Shown piece by piece: positions 37,949-48,900 of a stretch of 64,000 nucleotides of DNA. The notes under the pieces were generated by a model, which made no database searches, was not told the DNA's origin, and saw only the letters and a program-made list of their open reading frames with translations. Position 1 is the stretch's first letter, and each line of letters starts with the position of its first letter. The translations under genes were made by a program, and so were the position numbers. Source of the DNA: an uncultured Clostridium sp. (GTDB lineage Bacteria; Bacillota; Clostridia; Peptostreptococcales; Peptostreptococcaceae); the NCBI GenBank assembly GCA_945871955.1, contig CAMBXR010000002.1, positions 62,001 to 126,000 of the forward strand, read 5' to 3'.

Positions 37949-38515
37949 TTATTTATTTTCTTGTGAAGGAATTGCAAACATTACTATATCATGTTTCTTT
38001 TCATTTTCTCTTTCACTATTATCTCTCTTAGATATTATTTCATCAAGTTTAACTTGAAGAGTACTTCTTAATTCAGCTATTTCATCTCCAGTTAATAGAA
38101 CATTGCCGCATTCTAAAATACTGTCCCCATTTAAATTTCCTGATTCAGCAGCATCGTAAAATGATTCTATAGTATCCTCAAAGTTAGATATAGAAACATA
38201 TTCTTCATCTTTATCTTCATCTTGCACTAATGTATAGTCAATTATTTTTTTACTAATTACTATATTATTTGCAGTAGGATAGTAGTATTTTTCTACGATA
38301 CCTGACTTTATTTTTTCTTCAACTAATTCTAAAATCCCCACGTTATATAATGTTTTAATATGATAGTTTATTTTTGCATGTGGCTCATCTAGTATTTCTG
38401 ATAACTGTTTAGCTGATAAAGGTTCTTTATCAAACGTTTTCAAAATATCTACTCTACGAGGATGAGCAATTGCTTTGATACAATCTAAATCTCTCAACAC
38501 TAATACTTCTTTCAT
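37949..38515 (-). CDS. Winged-helix (ArsR-like) transcriptional regulator
   Basis: 188 residues from the ATG at 38515, 6 nt after GGGGTGG; the GTG three codons upstream overlaps that site. The N-terminal HTH is IAHPRRVDILKTFDKEPLSAKQLSEILDEPHAKINYHIKTL in outline (about residues 12-60). The C-terminal ~100 residues are acidic and charged and form a possible effector or dimerisation region. The regulated genes are not apparent. Monocistronic. Confidence 0.82.
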   Translation of the reverse strand: MKEVLVLRDLDCIKAIAHPRRVDILKTFDKEPLSAKQLSEILDEPHAKINYHIKTLYNVGILELVEEKIKSGIVEKYYYPTANNIVISKKIIDYTLVQDEDKDEEYVSISNFEDTIESFYDAAESGNLNGDSILECGNVLLTGDEIAELRSTLQVKLDEIISKRDNSERENEKKHDIVMFAIPSQENK

Positions 38516-38612
38516 ATATTCCACCCCTAAAATATTTTTATTTAATATAATCTCATTATATATTAACTATATATAATTGTCAAAAATTTATACACAATTA
38601 AGCTTATTTTTT

Positions 38613-38645
38613 TAATAAAAAAACGAACTATAAAGTTCGTTTTAA
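38613..38645 (-). terminator. Terminator of the uridine kinase-like gene
   Basis: Stem AAACGAACT / AGTTCGTTT (38621-38629 with 38634-38642) with flanking T-run on minus, touching the stop codon of the gene above. Confidence 0.78.
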
Positions 38646-40306
38646 TAAACTATTTTACTACCACCTATAAATTCTCTAATAATAGAAGTTGGTGGCAGAT
38701 CTGATATATCTTTAAGCTCTATAAAATATTGAAGAAATTTCAATAATCTATTAGCTTCACTATAAGCTTTACTATCTCTACTTATGTCTTCTAATAAAGG
38801 TTCCACATAAGTTTTTAATATTGGTAGCTCATAAACACAAGATGAATTAAAAATCACATCAGCTTCTTCTTGGTAAGGGAATATATTTTGTTTTTCACCC
38901 CTTCTTACAGATTCCCAAGATAATATTGTTCTTGTAGCATCATGTCCTCTAAATTGATTGTCTCTAACAATTCTTCTTATAAGCCTTAAATCTGTAGTTG
39001 GTATTCTATTATGATCATCTAAATTTATTTGAGTTAAAACACTAAGATATATTTTAAATTTATCTTTATCTGGTATTGAAGATGTTAAAATAGGATTTAA
39101 TCCATGTATTCCTTCTAATATGATAGGCTGGTTCTTTTCTATTTTAAGTTTATTACCTTCTTCACTTTTGCCCTCTTTAAAATTAAATCTTGGTATAGTA
39201 ACTTCTTTTCCTTTTAGTAAATCACTTAAATCTCTATTAAATCGTTCTAAATCTATAGCATATATTGACTCAAAGTCATAGTTTCCAAACTCATCTAAAG
39301 GAGTTTTTTCCCTATCTACAAAGTAATCATCTAATGATATGGAAACTGGTTGTAGGTTATTTACTTTTAAATGTATAGATAACCTTTGTGCAAAACTAGT
39401 TTTACCAGAAGAAGATGGTGCAGCAATTAATATTATTCTTTTATTCCCTTGTTTAATTATATCTGCTATCTCCCCTATTTTTTTCTCTTGCAGAGCCTCT
39501 ACTATTCTTATTAACTCTCCATAACGATTGTTTTCTATAATTTTATTTAGAGATAAGACAGTATCTACTCCCATAAGATTAGACCATTTTTCCATCTCTA
39601 AATATATATTTGATAGTTTAGGTTGAGGTACAAATTCTCTTACTTTAGATTTATCTTCTTCTCTTGGACCAAGAAGCATAAATCCACCCTCATATTTTAA
39701 AACATCAAAAGTTTTTAAGTATCCTGTAGATGGTAACATATGTCCATAAAAATTATCTATATAGTTATTACATTTATATATTTTTACATCATCATGTTCT
39801 TTATATTTTAATAGTTCAGCTTTGCTTTTTAGATTATGTCTATTGAAAAATTCTATAGCTTCTTTTTTACTAAGTATTATTTTTTCAATTTTATAATCTG
39901 AATCTATTATTTCTTGCATTTTTAGTCTAATATCATCTGTATCTTTTTCACTTAATTTTCTATCTGTATGAACCTCACAATATAATCCATTTGATAGAGA
40001 ATGCTCTATACTAACTTTACAGTTATGGTAAAGTTCTTTACATGCCATTATAAATACAAGTGTTAGTGTTCTAGAATAAACCCTATATCCATCTGCATTA
40101 TTAGTATCTAAAAATTTAATAGTACAGTCTTCTTTTATAGTTGTAGTTAATTCATATAATTTATTATTTATAGATGATAAAGCTATATATCCATCATAAT
40201 TTTCTTCAACTTCATCTGCTATTTCTTTTAATTCTATTCCTGGTGAATCATCTTCTATGAAAAATACTTTTTTCTCATCTTCTATGATTAAATTTAATTG
40301 CCTCAT
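38642..40306 (-). CDS. Nucleoside (uridine-type) kinase with N-terminal ThrRS-like TGS/SAD domains
   Basis: 554 residues. Residues ~1-200 resemble the TGS plus second additional domain of threonyl-tRNA synthetase (CTIKFLDTNNADGYRVYSRT then an editing-like domain). Residues ~285-500 form a P-loop uridine kinase/phosphoribulokinase domain with Walker A AAPSSSGKTSFAQRL, ISLDDYFVDREKTP, and the lid region RLIRRIVRDNQFRG. This fusion is widespread in clostridia; the role of the tRNA-synthetase-like part is unknown. The ATG is at 40306. Confidence 0.88.
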   Translation of the reverse strand: MRQLNLIIEDEKKVFFIEDDSPGIELKEIADEVEENYDGYIALSSINNKLYELTTTIKEDCTIKFLDTNNADGYRVYSRTLTLVFIMACKELYHNCKVSIEHSLSNGLYCEVHTDRKLSEKDTDDIRLKMQEIIDSDYKIEKIILSKKEAIEFFNRHNLKSKAELLKYKEHDDVKIYKCNNYIDNFYGHMLPSTGYLKTFDVLKYEGGFMLLGPREEDKSKVREFVPQPKLSNIYLEMEKWSNLMGVDTVLSLNKIIENNRYGELIRIVEALQEKKIGEIADIIKQGNKRIILIAAPSSSGKTSFAQRLSIHLKVNNLQPVSISLDDYFVDREKTPLDEFGNYDFESIYAIDLERFNRDLSDLLKGKEVTIPRFNFKEGKSEEGNKLKIEKNQPIILEGIHGLNPILTSSIPDKDKFKIYLSVLTQINLDDHNRIPTTDLRLIRRIVRDNQFRGHDATRTILSWESVRRGEKQNIFPYQEEADVIFNSSCVYELPILKTYVEPLLEDISRDSKAYSEANRLLKFLQYFIELKDISDLPPTSIIREFIGGSKIVY

Positions 40307-40339
40307 TCTTACTACCCCTTTTTAATTTTATGATTATCT

Positions 40340-40873
40340 CTAGTCTAGTAAACTGATTCTATTAAAAGGATATAATCTGACGAATACCTTTCCTAATATG
40401 TCTGATTCATTTATAAATCCTACATTATCATATCTACTATCCAAACTTATTTCTCTATTATCTCCTAAAACAAATACTGAACCTTCTGGAACAATAGTAT
40501 CTACATCACCTTCTGTAATCTCATCATGTATGTATGGCTCATTTAATTCTTCATCGTTAACATAAACCTTAGAATTTTTTATTTTTACTGTGTCTCCCCC
40601 TATACCAATTACTCTTTTAACTAAGTCTTTTGTGCTACCATCTTCTTGTTTTAAATCTGATTCAAATACTATAATATCTCCACGCTCAGGTTCTTTAAAT
40701 TTATAAGACATTCTATTTATAATTAAGTAATCTCCTTCTTCTAAAGTAGAATACATAGAATCTCCTCTGACTAATGTTGGCTTTATGAATTGAGTTATGA
40801 TAAAAGCAAATACTATTGCCATTGCAAATACTTTAATCCACTCAATAATCTCTTTTTTTATTTTTTCACTCAA
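40340..40873 (-). CDS. lepB: Signal peptidase I
   Basis: 177 residues from TTG with GAGGAGA upstream. One N-terminal membrane helix (VFAMAIVFAFIITQFI, about 15-30) is followed by the catalytic Ser in RGDSMYSTL (~39) and Lys in DLVKRVIGIGGD (~86), with GDNREISLDSRYDNVG near the C-terminus. It removes signal peptides from exported preproteins. It may be co-transcribed with the m5C methyltransferase gene upstream. Confidence 0.95.
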   Translation of the reverse strand: MSEKIKKEIIEWIKVFAMAIVFAFIITQFIKPTLVRGDSMYSTLEEGDYLIINRMSYKFKEPERGDIIVFESDLKQEDGSTKDLVKRVIGIGGDTVKIKNSKVYVNDEELNEPYIHDEITEGDVDTIVPEGSVFVLGDNREISLDSRYDNVGFINESDILGKVFVRLYPFNRISLLD

Positions 40874-40929
40874 AATATCATCTCCTCAATAATATGTAAT
40901 TATTTATAATATGTTACACTTTCAATAAT

Positions 40930-42231
40930 TTAAGTATAATTAATTCTAAGACCTTTTGGGTAGTGATTTTTTAAAATTCCGTTAGATTCCTTACCCCATC
41001 CTAAAGGTATACCTTCTATAGATACTAAAACCCAACCTCTACTTTTATCTGTTTTTATTGTATTTCCTTTTAGATATTCTTTCGCTCTCTCATCATCTAT
41101 GTTTAGATTTTCAATATTTTTAACATCTTCTATTGTAAGATAATGAGAAAATGCATGAGACGGCTCAAATCTATTCTTTTTAAGCGTTCCTAAATGAAGT
41201 CCATTTCTTAATACTTTTAATTTTTTTGTATCTGGACAATCTTCTGGTAATAAATATAAGTTTTCTCCTTTTATATAGAAATCTCCTCTTATATCTTTAT
41301 TTAAAAATTTCTTTTCAAAATCTTTATAGTCTTTTAGCTCTTTTCCTAAAGGTTTAACTTTTAATTTTTTTGTATTACAATCTTCTTCTGATCTTTTCTT
41401 AATTTTAGCGACAAAATGACCTTCACCCTTAACTTTATGTGGCCACAATCTTTCCATCATAACAAGCTCAGCATCCTCGTACTCATTTATAAAGTCATTA
41501 ATTACTTCTTCATTTTCTTCTTTGGCAAAAGTACATGTAGAATATACTAAAATACCATCTTTTTTAAGCATTTCAAACCCATCTCTTATTATTTCCTTTT
41601 GTATAGATTGACATTCTAATACTTTACTAAAACTCCAATCATCTATGGCAACTTGATCTTTTCTAAACATTCCTTGACCAGAGCAAGGTGCATCGATAAC
41701 TATTTTATCAAAATATCCTTTAAATACTTTTTTTAAATTTGATGAGTCAGTATTTGTAATAATACAATTTTTTGCTCCAAATCTTTCTAAGTTTTCTCCT
41801 AAAGCTTTTATTCTTGTAGGGTTAATTTCATTAGATACTAAAAGTCCCGTATTATTTAATTTTGATAGTACATATGTAGACTTTCCTCCTGGAGCTGCAC
41901 AAAGATCTAAAACTTTATCTCCCTCTTTTATTTCAAGTTTTGGTACTACACTCATAGCAGAAGGTTCCTGTAAGTAATATGCACCACTTTCATGAAGAGG
42001 ATTTTTACCAGGCCTATTTATCTTTTCATCATAATAATAACCTTCCTCTGCCCAAGGAATACTACTTAATTGGAATAAGTTTAAATCTAATAATTTTTCT
42101 TTATTCATTTTCATTGTATTTAATCTTAAACCAGTAGTCTTAGGTTCATCGTAACTTTTTAGGAAATCTTCAAATTCATCTCCTAAAATTTCTTTCATTT
42201 CATCTAAAAATTGCTTTGGTAGATTAGTCAA
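40930..42231 (-). CDS. NOL1/NOP2/sun-family rRNA m5C methyltransferase (RsmF-like)
   Basis: 433 residues from TTG (42231). The SAM fold has VLDLCAAPGGKSTYVLSKL, and the two catalytic Cys are in DAPCSGQGMFRKD and VYSTCTFAKEENEEV. The C-terminal part (~300-433) resembles the RsmF/PUA-like extension. It methylates cytosine in rRNA; the exact position is not deducible. Its TTG overlaps the PrsW stop by 8 nt. Confidence 0.85.
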   Translation of the reverse strand: MTNLPKQFLDEMKEILGDEFEDFLKSYDEPKTTGLRLNTMKMNKEKLLDLNLFQLSSIPWAEEGYYYDEKINRPGKNPLHESGAYYLQEPSAMSVVPKLEIKEGDKVLDLCAAPGGKSTYVLSKLNNTGLLVSNEINPTRIKALGENLERFGAKNCIITNTDSSNLKKVFKGYFDKIVIDAPCSGQGMFRKDQVAIDDWSFSKVLECQSIQKEIIRDGFEMLKKDGILVYSTCTFAKEENEEVINDFINEYEDAELVMMERLWPHKVKGEGHFVAKIKKRSEEDCNTKKLKVKPLGKELKDYKDFEKKFLNKDIRGDFYIKGENLYLLPEDCPDTKKLKVLRNGLHLGTLKKNRFEPSHAFSHYLTIEDVKNIENLNIDDERAKEYLKGNTIKTDKSRGWVLVSIEGIPLGWGKESNGILKNHYPKGLRINYT

Positions 42232-42946
42232 TTTTTTCTCCCTTTCTACTTTTATTTTTTCTTTTATAAAATCTTATTTTTGAATATAATGTATATTTAT
42301 CTAATTTATCCAAGTTAATTTTCCATAAAAATATTAAATATACTACAAAGACTATAATAGCCCATCTATATCCTATCATCAAGATAAAATCAAAAACTCC
42401 ATGAAGTAAAATAGGAATAATTACAGCAAAATATAAATATTTTTTTTTATTATATTTGTCAAATTTATATTTTGAAATATAATATCCCATGGTGATTGCG
42501 AACATTATATGAGAAGGTATAGATATTAATCCTCTAGTTATACTTAAACTAAATAATAAATCTATTCTTTCTCTCATTAAATAAATAATATTTTCTATGG
42601 TAGCAAAACCTAAAGATAAAAATATAGAGTAAATTATACCATCTAATTTTTCATTAAAATTCTTTTCTCTTAAAAGCATTGGTATAAGTATTATGGATTT
42701 TAGTCCTTCTTCTGTAAGTGCAGCAACAAAAAAAGCCGTATAAATATTACTTAATATACCATTAAAATTATTCAATTTACTAAGATATAACTCAATAAAA
42801 ATTGCCAGTATACTAACTAAAATCCCCAATACAAAATATTCAACTAATTTTATAGGTGGTTCTCTTTCATATTTATCTTTATAATAAATCCAACCTATAA
42901 AACACACAACTGGTATCAATGCTAAAATCAATAAATAAATTTTCAT
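42224..42946 (-). CDS. PrsW-family intramembrane metalloprotease
   Basis: 240 residues with about 7 membrane helices. Family motifs are AALTEEGLKSIIL, LGFATIENIIY, and PSHIMFAITMGYYISKYK plus HGVFDF (Glu and His metal ligands in membrane segments). PrsW in B. subtilis cuts the anti-sigma factor RsiW; a substrate here is unknown. It overlaps the downstream methyltransferase by 8 nt. Confidence 0.87.
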   Translation of the reverse strand: MKIYLLILALIPVVCFIGWIYYKDKYEREPPIKLVEYFVLGILVSILAIFIELYLSKLNNFNGILSNIYTAFFVAALTEEGLKSIILIPMLLREKNFNEKLDGIIYSIFLSLGFATIENIIYLMRERIDLLFSLSITRGLISIPSHIMFAITMGYYISKYKFDKYNKKKYLYFAVIIPILLHGVFDFILMIGYRWAIIVFVVYLIFLWKINLDKLDKYTLYSKIRFYKRKNKSRKGEKID

Positions 42947-43125
42947 ATTTTAATATAACCTTTCTTTGCATATATATTAATATTTAAATTTATTACTTAT
43001 TATCTCCATTAGAAAAATTTTTTAATATTTACATTTCAGGTCTTAAATCTTTAACAAAATAATTTTTTTTTCATAAAATAAACTAGAATATGTGCAGCTT
43101 AGTTATAAATAAAAGGGGTGATTAT

Positions 43126-44400
43126 ATGCAAGATGGTTTTTTAACTGTTAGCGTTATAAATGCTTTAAATAATAGACCTATAGAAAATGCCACTGTAAAT
43201 ATATATGGCATGGATGATGCACAGCAAAGTACTGGTATTGTGTTAGAAAATTTAAAAACGGATGAATCTGGTCAGGTTAGAAATCTGACTTTATCTGCTC
43301 CTAATATTGAATACTCCCTAGAACCTTCTAATGTGAAGCCTTATAGTGAATATATTGTGGAAGTAATTGCTGAAGGTTTTGAAACAGTATTGATAAGAGG
43401 TGCTCAAATTTTACCCGTAGTTGAAGCCTTACAAAATGTACCTATGGGTTCTCCAACTTCCAGAAATAAAAGATATAGAAATAGACAAAATGAGACTATT
43501 TATAATATAGCTCAACATACACTTTGGGGAAATTATCCACCTAAAATACCTGAAAGTAGCTTAAAGCCACTGCCTGCACCAACAGGTTTTGTTGTTTTAG
43601 ATGAACCTGTTGTTCCAGAGTTTATAGTAGTGCATGATGGTCTACCAGAAGATACAAGTGCTCAAAACTACTGGGTTCCATTTAGAGAGTATATAAAAAA
43701 TGTTGCATCATCAGAAATTTATTCTACATGGCCTGATCAAACTATATATGCAAATGTTATAGCAATAATATCATTTACACTTAATAGAGTTTTTACTGAA
43801 TGGTATAGAAATAAGGGCTATCAATTTACAATAACTTCATCAACTGCCTATGATCATAAATATATTCATAATAGAAATATTTTTGATAATATAAGTGTAA
43901 TAGTAGATGAAATTTTTAATACATTTATCAGAAGACCTCCTACTGCTAGACAGCCTTTACTTGCACAGTATTGTGATGGTCAAAAATCTCAATGTCCTGA
44001 TCAAATGACTCAATGGGGAAGTAAGGATTTAGGTGATCAAGGTATGAGTTACGATGAAATTTTAAGATATTTCTACGGTGATAATATAGTATTTTCACAG
44101 GCTAATGTTGTTAGTGGTGTTCCTGTATCTTTCCCAGGATTCACACTACAATTAGGATCTAATAATTCTTATGTTAGAACTATACAAAATCAATTAAACG
44201 CTATATCAAATTCATACCCAGCCATAGAAAAAGTATCAGAAGATGGAGTTTTTGGACCATCAACAGAAGCTTCCGTTAAGAAGTTCCAAGAAGTTTTCAA
44301 CTTACCTCAAACAGGTGTAGTTGATTTTAAAACATGGTATGCAATTTCAAGAATTTATGTAGCTACTACAAAGATAGCTTCATTAAATCCTGTAATATAA
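43126..44400 (+). CDS. Peptidoglycan-binding protein with N-terminal carboxypeptidase-regulatory-like domain
   Basis: 424 residues from the ATG at 43126 after AAAAGGGGTG; the ATG at 43090 lacks a site. The N-terminal ~100 residues (FLTVSVINALNNRPIENATVNIYG) look like a CarboxypepD_reg/prealbumin-like beta domain. A middle domain with ENATVN... to HIHNRN-like segments has no confident family. The C-terminal PG_binding_1 domain is clear (NSYVRTIQNQLNAIS, EDGVFGPSTEASVKKFQ). No signal peptide is seen, so an intracellular or mother-cell/spore role is possible. In clostridia similar proteins are linked to spore coat or cortex. Convergent with the DUF3298 gene. Confidence 0.72.
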   Translation: MQDGFLTVSVINALNNRPIENATVNIYGMDDAQQSTGIVLENLKTDESGQVRNLTLSAPNIEYSLEPSNVKPYSEYIVEVIAEGFETVLIRGAQILPVVEALQNVPMGSPTSRNKRYRNRQNETIYNIAQHTLWGNYPPKIPESSLKPLPAPTGFVVLDEPVVPEFIVVHDGLPEDTSAQNYWVPFREYIKNVASSEIYSTWPDQTIYANVIAIISFTLNRVFTEWYRNKGYQFTITSSTAYDHKYIHNRNIFDNISVIVDEIFNTFIRRPPTARQPLLAQYCDGQKSQCPDQMTQWGSKDLGDQGMSYDEILRYFYGDNIVFSQANVVSGVPVSFPGFTLQLGSNNSYVRTIQNQLNAISNSYPAIEKVSEDGVFGPSTEASVKKFQEVFNLPQTGVVDFKTWYAISRIYVATTKIASLNPVI

Positions 44401-44403
44401 TAA

Positions 44404-44441
44404 TATAAAAATACTATCAGAGTTTTCTGATAGTATTTTCA
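44404..44441. terminator. Bidirectional terminator between the peptidoglycan-binding and DUF3298 genes
   Basis: A 13-bp stem AAAATACTATCAG / CTGATAGTATTTT (44408-44420 with 44427-44439). Confidence 0.83.
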
Positions 44442-45803
44442 TATTATTAGTTGTATATGTTCTTCTTTAATTTTATTTTTTATATTATCTATAGGTATAG
44501 GAAATTCAGGTATTCCGGCTGCATAGGGTGCTATATCATATAAATCAAAATATATTACTATTCTTTTATCTTCTAAATAAAATTTTTGATTATCTTTTAT
44601 TCCATAAAACTCATAAATATCATTTATATCTTTTTCTTTTTTACCTAATTCTTTTATTTGATTTTCTATTTCATTGTTAATCAAAGTTTTGTAATCTACT
44701 TCTTCTTTAAACAAGTCTTTAAGTAGTAAAAAATTGCCATTTATTAAGTCAATATTATAAGGTATATATTCATAGTATCCATGGGCGCCACCACTGTATT
44801 TATAATATTTAACAAGAATGCTAATAACATTGCTTGTACTTTTTTTTACTTCAAAAGATGCATCTGCTACAAAATTACTATTGTCTAAATTAAAATCATC
44901 TAAAAAATTTTCTGCTTCTTTAAGAGATTGTTCATAAAAATTCATAATATCTTTTCTTATTTTTTTATTAACTTTATTATCTATTTCACTATTATCACTG
45001 TTTATAACGGGAATTTCCAAATTACTCTTTAAATATTTATTATCCCTTTTTATTGATTCTTTGTTAACAGTTATAAAAAAAAAATTATTAAATGCTTGTA
45101 CTTTGTTTTTAAAAACATCATAAGGTACTTTAAATTCATATTGTGTATCATCTTGGCTTTGTTTGTATGGATTAAAGTAAATATTTATATATCTATCTTC
45201 TATATAATAATTTGTATTTTTATCTATATTTAAATTATTATATAAAGGATGTTTATCAGTTATACCATTTTGAATAGTTTCAGTTATTACCATACTATAA
45301 TCGTCATTTCCCTTTAAAAATTCATCTAAATAAATTCTGTCTCCTGTTTTCAAGCTAAATACATAACTATCCTTTTCCAATTTATAATTTTTTGGTCCCC
45401 ATGTTGTATTTCTTTCTATAATTATATTAATCATATTTTCATCTTCAAACACTACACTATAAGCAATATTTATAACATGCTTTTCACTATATTTATTCAT
45501 TTTATTTATTTGTCTTTGAACATTAACATATTCCTTTATATTTTTTTTAATATAAGAGTTCATTTTCTTTTCAACTTCTTTATCTTCATAATGAATACTT
45601 GGTACTCTAAATTTAATAGTTAAGTTTTCATCATTTATTTCCGACTTTTCATCTGTAATTTTAACCACCTTTAACCCTTCCTGAATATTATTTTGTATTT
45701 TCGTCATCATTACTCTAAAGTCAATACTTCGAACTAAAGATAATAGCAACAATCCTATGGTTAAAAATAAAACTGGTTTTATAAAGTTTTTTAAGTCCTT
45801 CAT
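44439..45803 (-). CDS. Membrane-anchored protein with two DUF3298/DUF4163-type domains
   Basis: 454 residues from the ATG at 45803 after AGGAGGAACTTTA; an upstream ATG at 45863 lies before that ribosome binding site. One N-terminal helix (FIKPVLFLTIGLLLLSLV) is a signal anchor. Two similar extracytoplasmic modules follow: the first includes KSEINDENLTIKFRVPS and EFKVPYDVFKNKV, the second SGGAHGYYEYIPYNIDL and YAAGIPEFPIPIDNI. RsiV-type anti-sigma factors and other envelope proteins carry this fold; no sigma factor is adjacent. Function unknown. Confidence 0.75.
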   Translation of the reverse strand: MKDLKNFIKPVLFLTIGLLLLSLVRSIDFRVMMTKIQNNIQEGLKVVKITDEKSEINDENLTIKFRVPSIHYEDKEVEKKMNSYIKKNIKEYVNVQRQINKMNKYSEKHVINIAYSVVFEDENMINIIIERNTTWGPKNYKLEKDSYVFSLKTGDRIYLDEFLKGNDDYSMVITETIQNGITDKHPLYNNLNIDKNTNYYIEDRYINIYFNPYKQSQDDTQYEFKVPYDVFKNKVQAFNNFFFITVNKESIKRDNKYLKSNLEIPVINSDNSEIDNKVNKKIRKDIMNFYEQSLKEAENFLDDFNLDNSNFVADASFEVKKSTSNVISILVKYYKYSGGAHGYYEYIPYNIDLINGNFLLLKDLFKEEVDYKTLINNEIENQIKELGKKEKDINDIYEFYGIKDNQKFYLEDKRIVIYFDLYDIAPYAAGIPEFPIPIDNIKNKIKEEHIQLII

Positions 45804-45884
45804 TAAAGTTCCTCCTAAATATAATTCATTATTATGTTTAGGAATTTTATAAATTTTATCCATTTTTTTATCGTAAGATTTTAT

Positions 45885-45923
45885 AAAAAAATACTTATAG
45901 GAATTAACCTATAAGTATTTTTT
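45885..45923 (-). terminator. Terminator of the DUF445 gene
   Basis: Stem AATACTTATAGG / CCTATAAGTATT (45890-45901 with 45908-45919), extended by A/T pairs and a T-run on minus. Confidence 0.8.
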
Positions 45924-48900
45924 CTAATCTTTAAATAATTTAAATTGTGATTCTTTTACTTTTGACTCCAATTTTTTTGTATATGCTATATCTATTATAA
46001 ATAATATAATCGATAAATAAACATTTACTCCAAATATTAACCCAAATCCTCCATAAATATAAAGCTTTATAAAGAAATCTCCTGCAAAAGATTTAAATAA
46101 ATCATGAATTTCTTTAGGGTGCATATTATTAACTTCTTCTAAAGTTATACTTTGAAGATCTAGACTTCTTAATATTTGTATTATATTGTTTTTGACTGTA
46201 GTTAATGCTGCTTCTACACATTCCTCTGTTATATATAATTTAGATTTATCTGATATAAATTCAAATTCATTATCTAAAAATTTATCTATAATAAAATCTA
46301 CTATGATTCTATTTTTTTCATTAAAATCTTTATTCTCCATTAATGAATTTAGAATTTTACTCATATCTTTTTCTAATATATCTTTGTTAAGTATATAATT
46401 TAATTCATTATTTTCTATGGATATCTTATATATACTCTTACATAATTCTGAAGCATGGTGTTTTATAACTTCACTATTATTTATTATATTTAATAAGTTA
46501 TCTACTAAATAAATAACATCTTCTTTATTTAATTCCCAAGATATTTCAACTAAACTAATAGAATAGAAATGTTTCATTATATTGTCTTCTATTAATTTGC
46601 TTACAAACTCATTAACTTCATCTTTATTATTTTTTAAATTTTCAATTATCTCATTTGCAATTAGATTTACTACATTTTTATATTTGTCGTAAACATGATT
46701 TATATCAGTTATGCCTATTATCTCGCCTATATCTTTAACTCTTATTTCACAAGCTGCATTAATTATTAAATCATAGGTATTATGCATATTCTCTTTAAAA
46801 TTATCATTCTGTTTTAAAGTGAAAACTAGTTTATCTAACAATAGATTAGTTTTTATATCTGATGATTTTATACCTAAATCCTTAATTTTACTTGGATAAA
46901 TTTCTCTTTCTAAACAGTTATATAAAATTACAGATATTTGAGACTTGTCTTCGTTTATTAAGTTTTCTATTTTATCATTTACTACTATACTTACTACATC
47001 TTTTACAAGTCCATCACCATCAGCAAAATCATATGCCATTTTTACAAAGAAATTAAGATTTCTTCTAACTATTTTTATTACCATAGAAGATATGACATCA
47101 TTATTAGATTTTATATATTCTATTAATTTATCACAAATTTTCTCTGTAAGATTATATATATCTTTATCTAATTTTTCTTTTATTTTTCCATCTAATAATT
47201 CATCAAATCTTTTTTCTTCATGTAACTCATTTGCTAAGTAATCTTGCATATAATTGTTTAATTGTTCTTTTATTCCTAAAAGAATAATATTCATAAACTT
47301 ATCTGTTTTAAAACTTTTTTGTATATTTAAAAGTGATTTTTCACTTATAATTTCTTTTAAAGATTTATCCATAAATAAATTATAAGTATTTTCATTTTTT
47401 ATAATTATATTTTTTATAATATCTTCAACTTGATTGTTTTCTAGATTTTTATTAATAAAATTATTAATATCTTCTTTAATTTTATTATTTACTAAAGTTA
47501 TGACTTCCTCTGGCAATACTTCTTCTAAAGACTTATTATTTTTTAATTTATCTTCAAAATAACATATCATCTTTTCTTCCAATTTATTTATATTTTCCAA
47601 TGAATTTTTAACTTTATCATTAATAAAATCTAAAGATACTAATTTATCACCTTTAATTTGTAAAAGCTTATTATTTAATTTATTACATACTTCATTATTA
47701 TATTTCTTTAATAATTTAACTATAGTTCCATAGGCTTTTTTACTAATATTATGCTTTTTATTTCTAATAAAATCTAATATAACTGCATAATTGCTATTTT
47801 TTATATTAGCTATAATTTTATTTTTGAAATTTATTCTTTGTGATTCAAAAGAATCCACCACTCGATTTCCACTTAATAATTCTTCATCAATAAAATAAGC
47901 CATTCCCGATGCAAAACTATTTTTATGAGAAGGAATATATCCTATAGAGAACTTTTTAAGTAGAGGTATTTTTGCAATAAATTTATTTTGTTCATATGGC
48001 TTAAATATCATCCAAAGGGCAATTACATTAGTCATAATACCAACAGCCCCCATAAGTCCACAAGCTATTAATGTATTTACAACACTATTATAGAAACCGT
48101 AATCTCCACTAATATTTTGCATAGTAATGCCAAATATTAATCCCACAATAGTTCCTAAAAATGCACCAAACATTGATAATGGTTTTAATTGTTTTCCCAT
48201 AAAACTTTGTGCTATATTACATATTTCCTCTTCATCTAGTTTGATAAGATTATCATATATTAATTTTTTAACTCTACCGTCTACTACAGATGGTAAATTA
48301 TTTTTTATATTATCATATAGCTTTTCACCGATTTCTTCTGATAAATCTTCTTTACTATTTATCTTATCAAGAACATCTTTAATCTCATAAGATTTATATT
48401 TTTCAGCTTCATTTTTGACAAAGTCGACAGTATTTTCACTTATTGAATTTACTATAACTTCTTCATTATTTTTTAATATATCTTTTAATTTTATATCTTT
48501 AATATGACTTTCTATTATATTACTTATATTTTTCTTATATAAATTATTATTTTTATTTAGTACATTTACTATTTTAGTTGGTAGTATGTTTGAAAATCTA
48601 TCTACTTTTTCTTTATCAAGTAAATCTATTATTTTACTATTTAACATAGTCTCTATTTTATCATGAACTAGATTAAATACAGCTTTATCTAAATAAGACA
48701 TTATTTTAGATTTATTATTACTTACAATATCGTAAAGCTTTGGCTTAACATTCTTATTAAATAATTTATTTAAATCTTGATCTATTAATTTATGTAGAGT
48801 TTTTGAACTTTCTCTTTTTAATAAGATTTTAGATAACTCTTTTCCTTCACTATTCCATTTTTCTAAAATAATATTAACTACTTTATCTTGGCTTATTAGA

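Noticed and set aside
48127..48390. Plus-strand frame opposite the DUF445 gene.
   Set aside because: Antisense shadow within a conserved membrane-signature part of the DUF445 gene, without its own translation signal.
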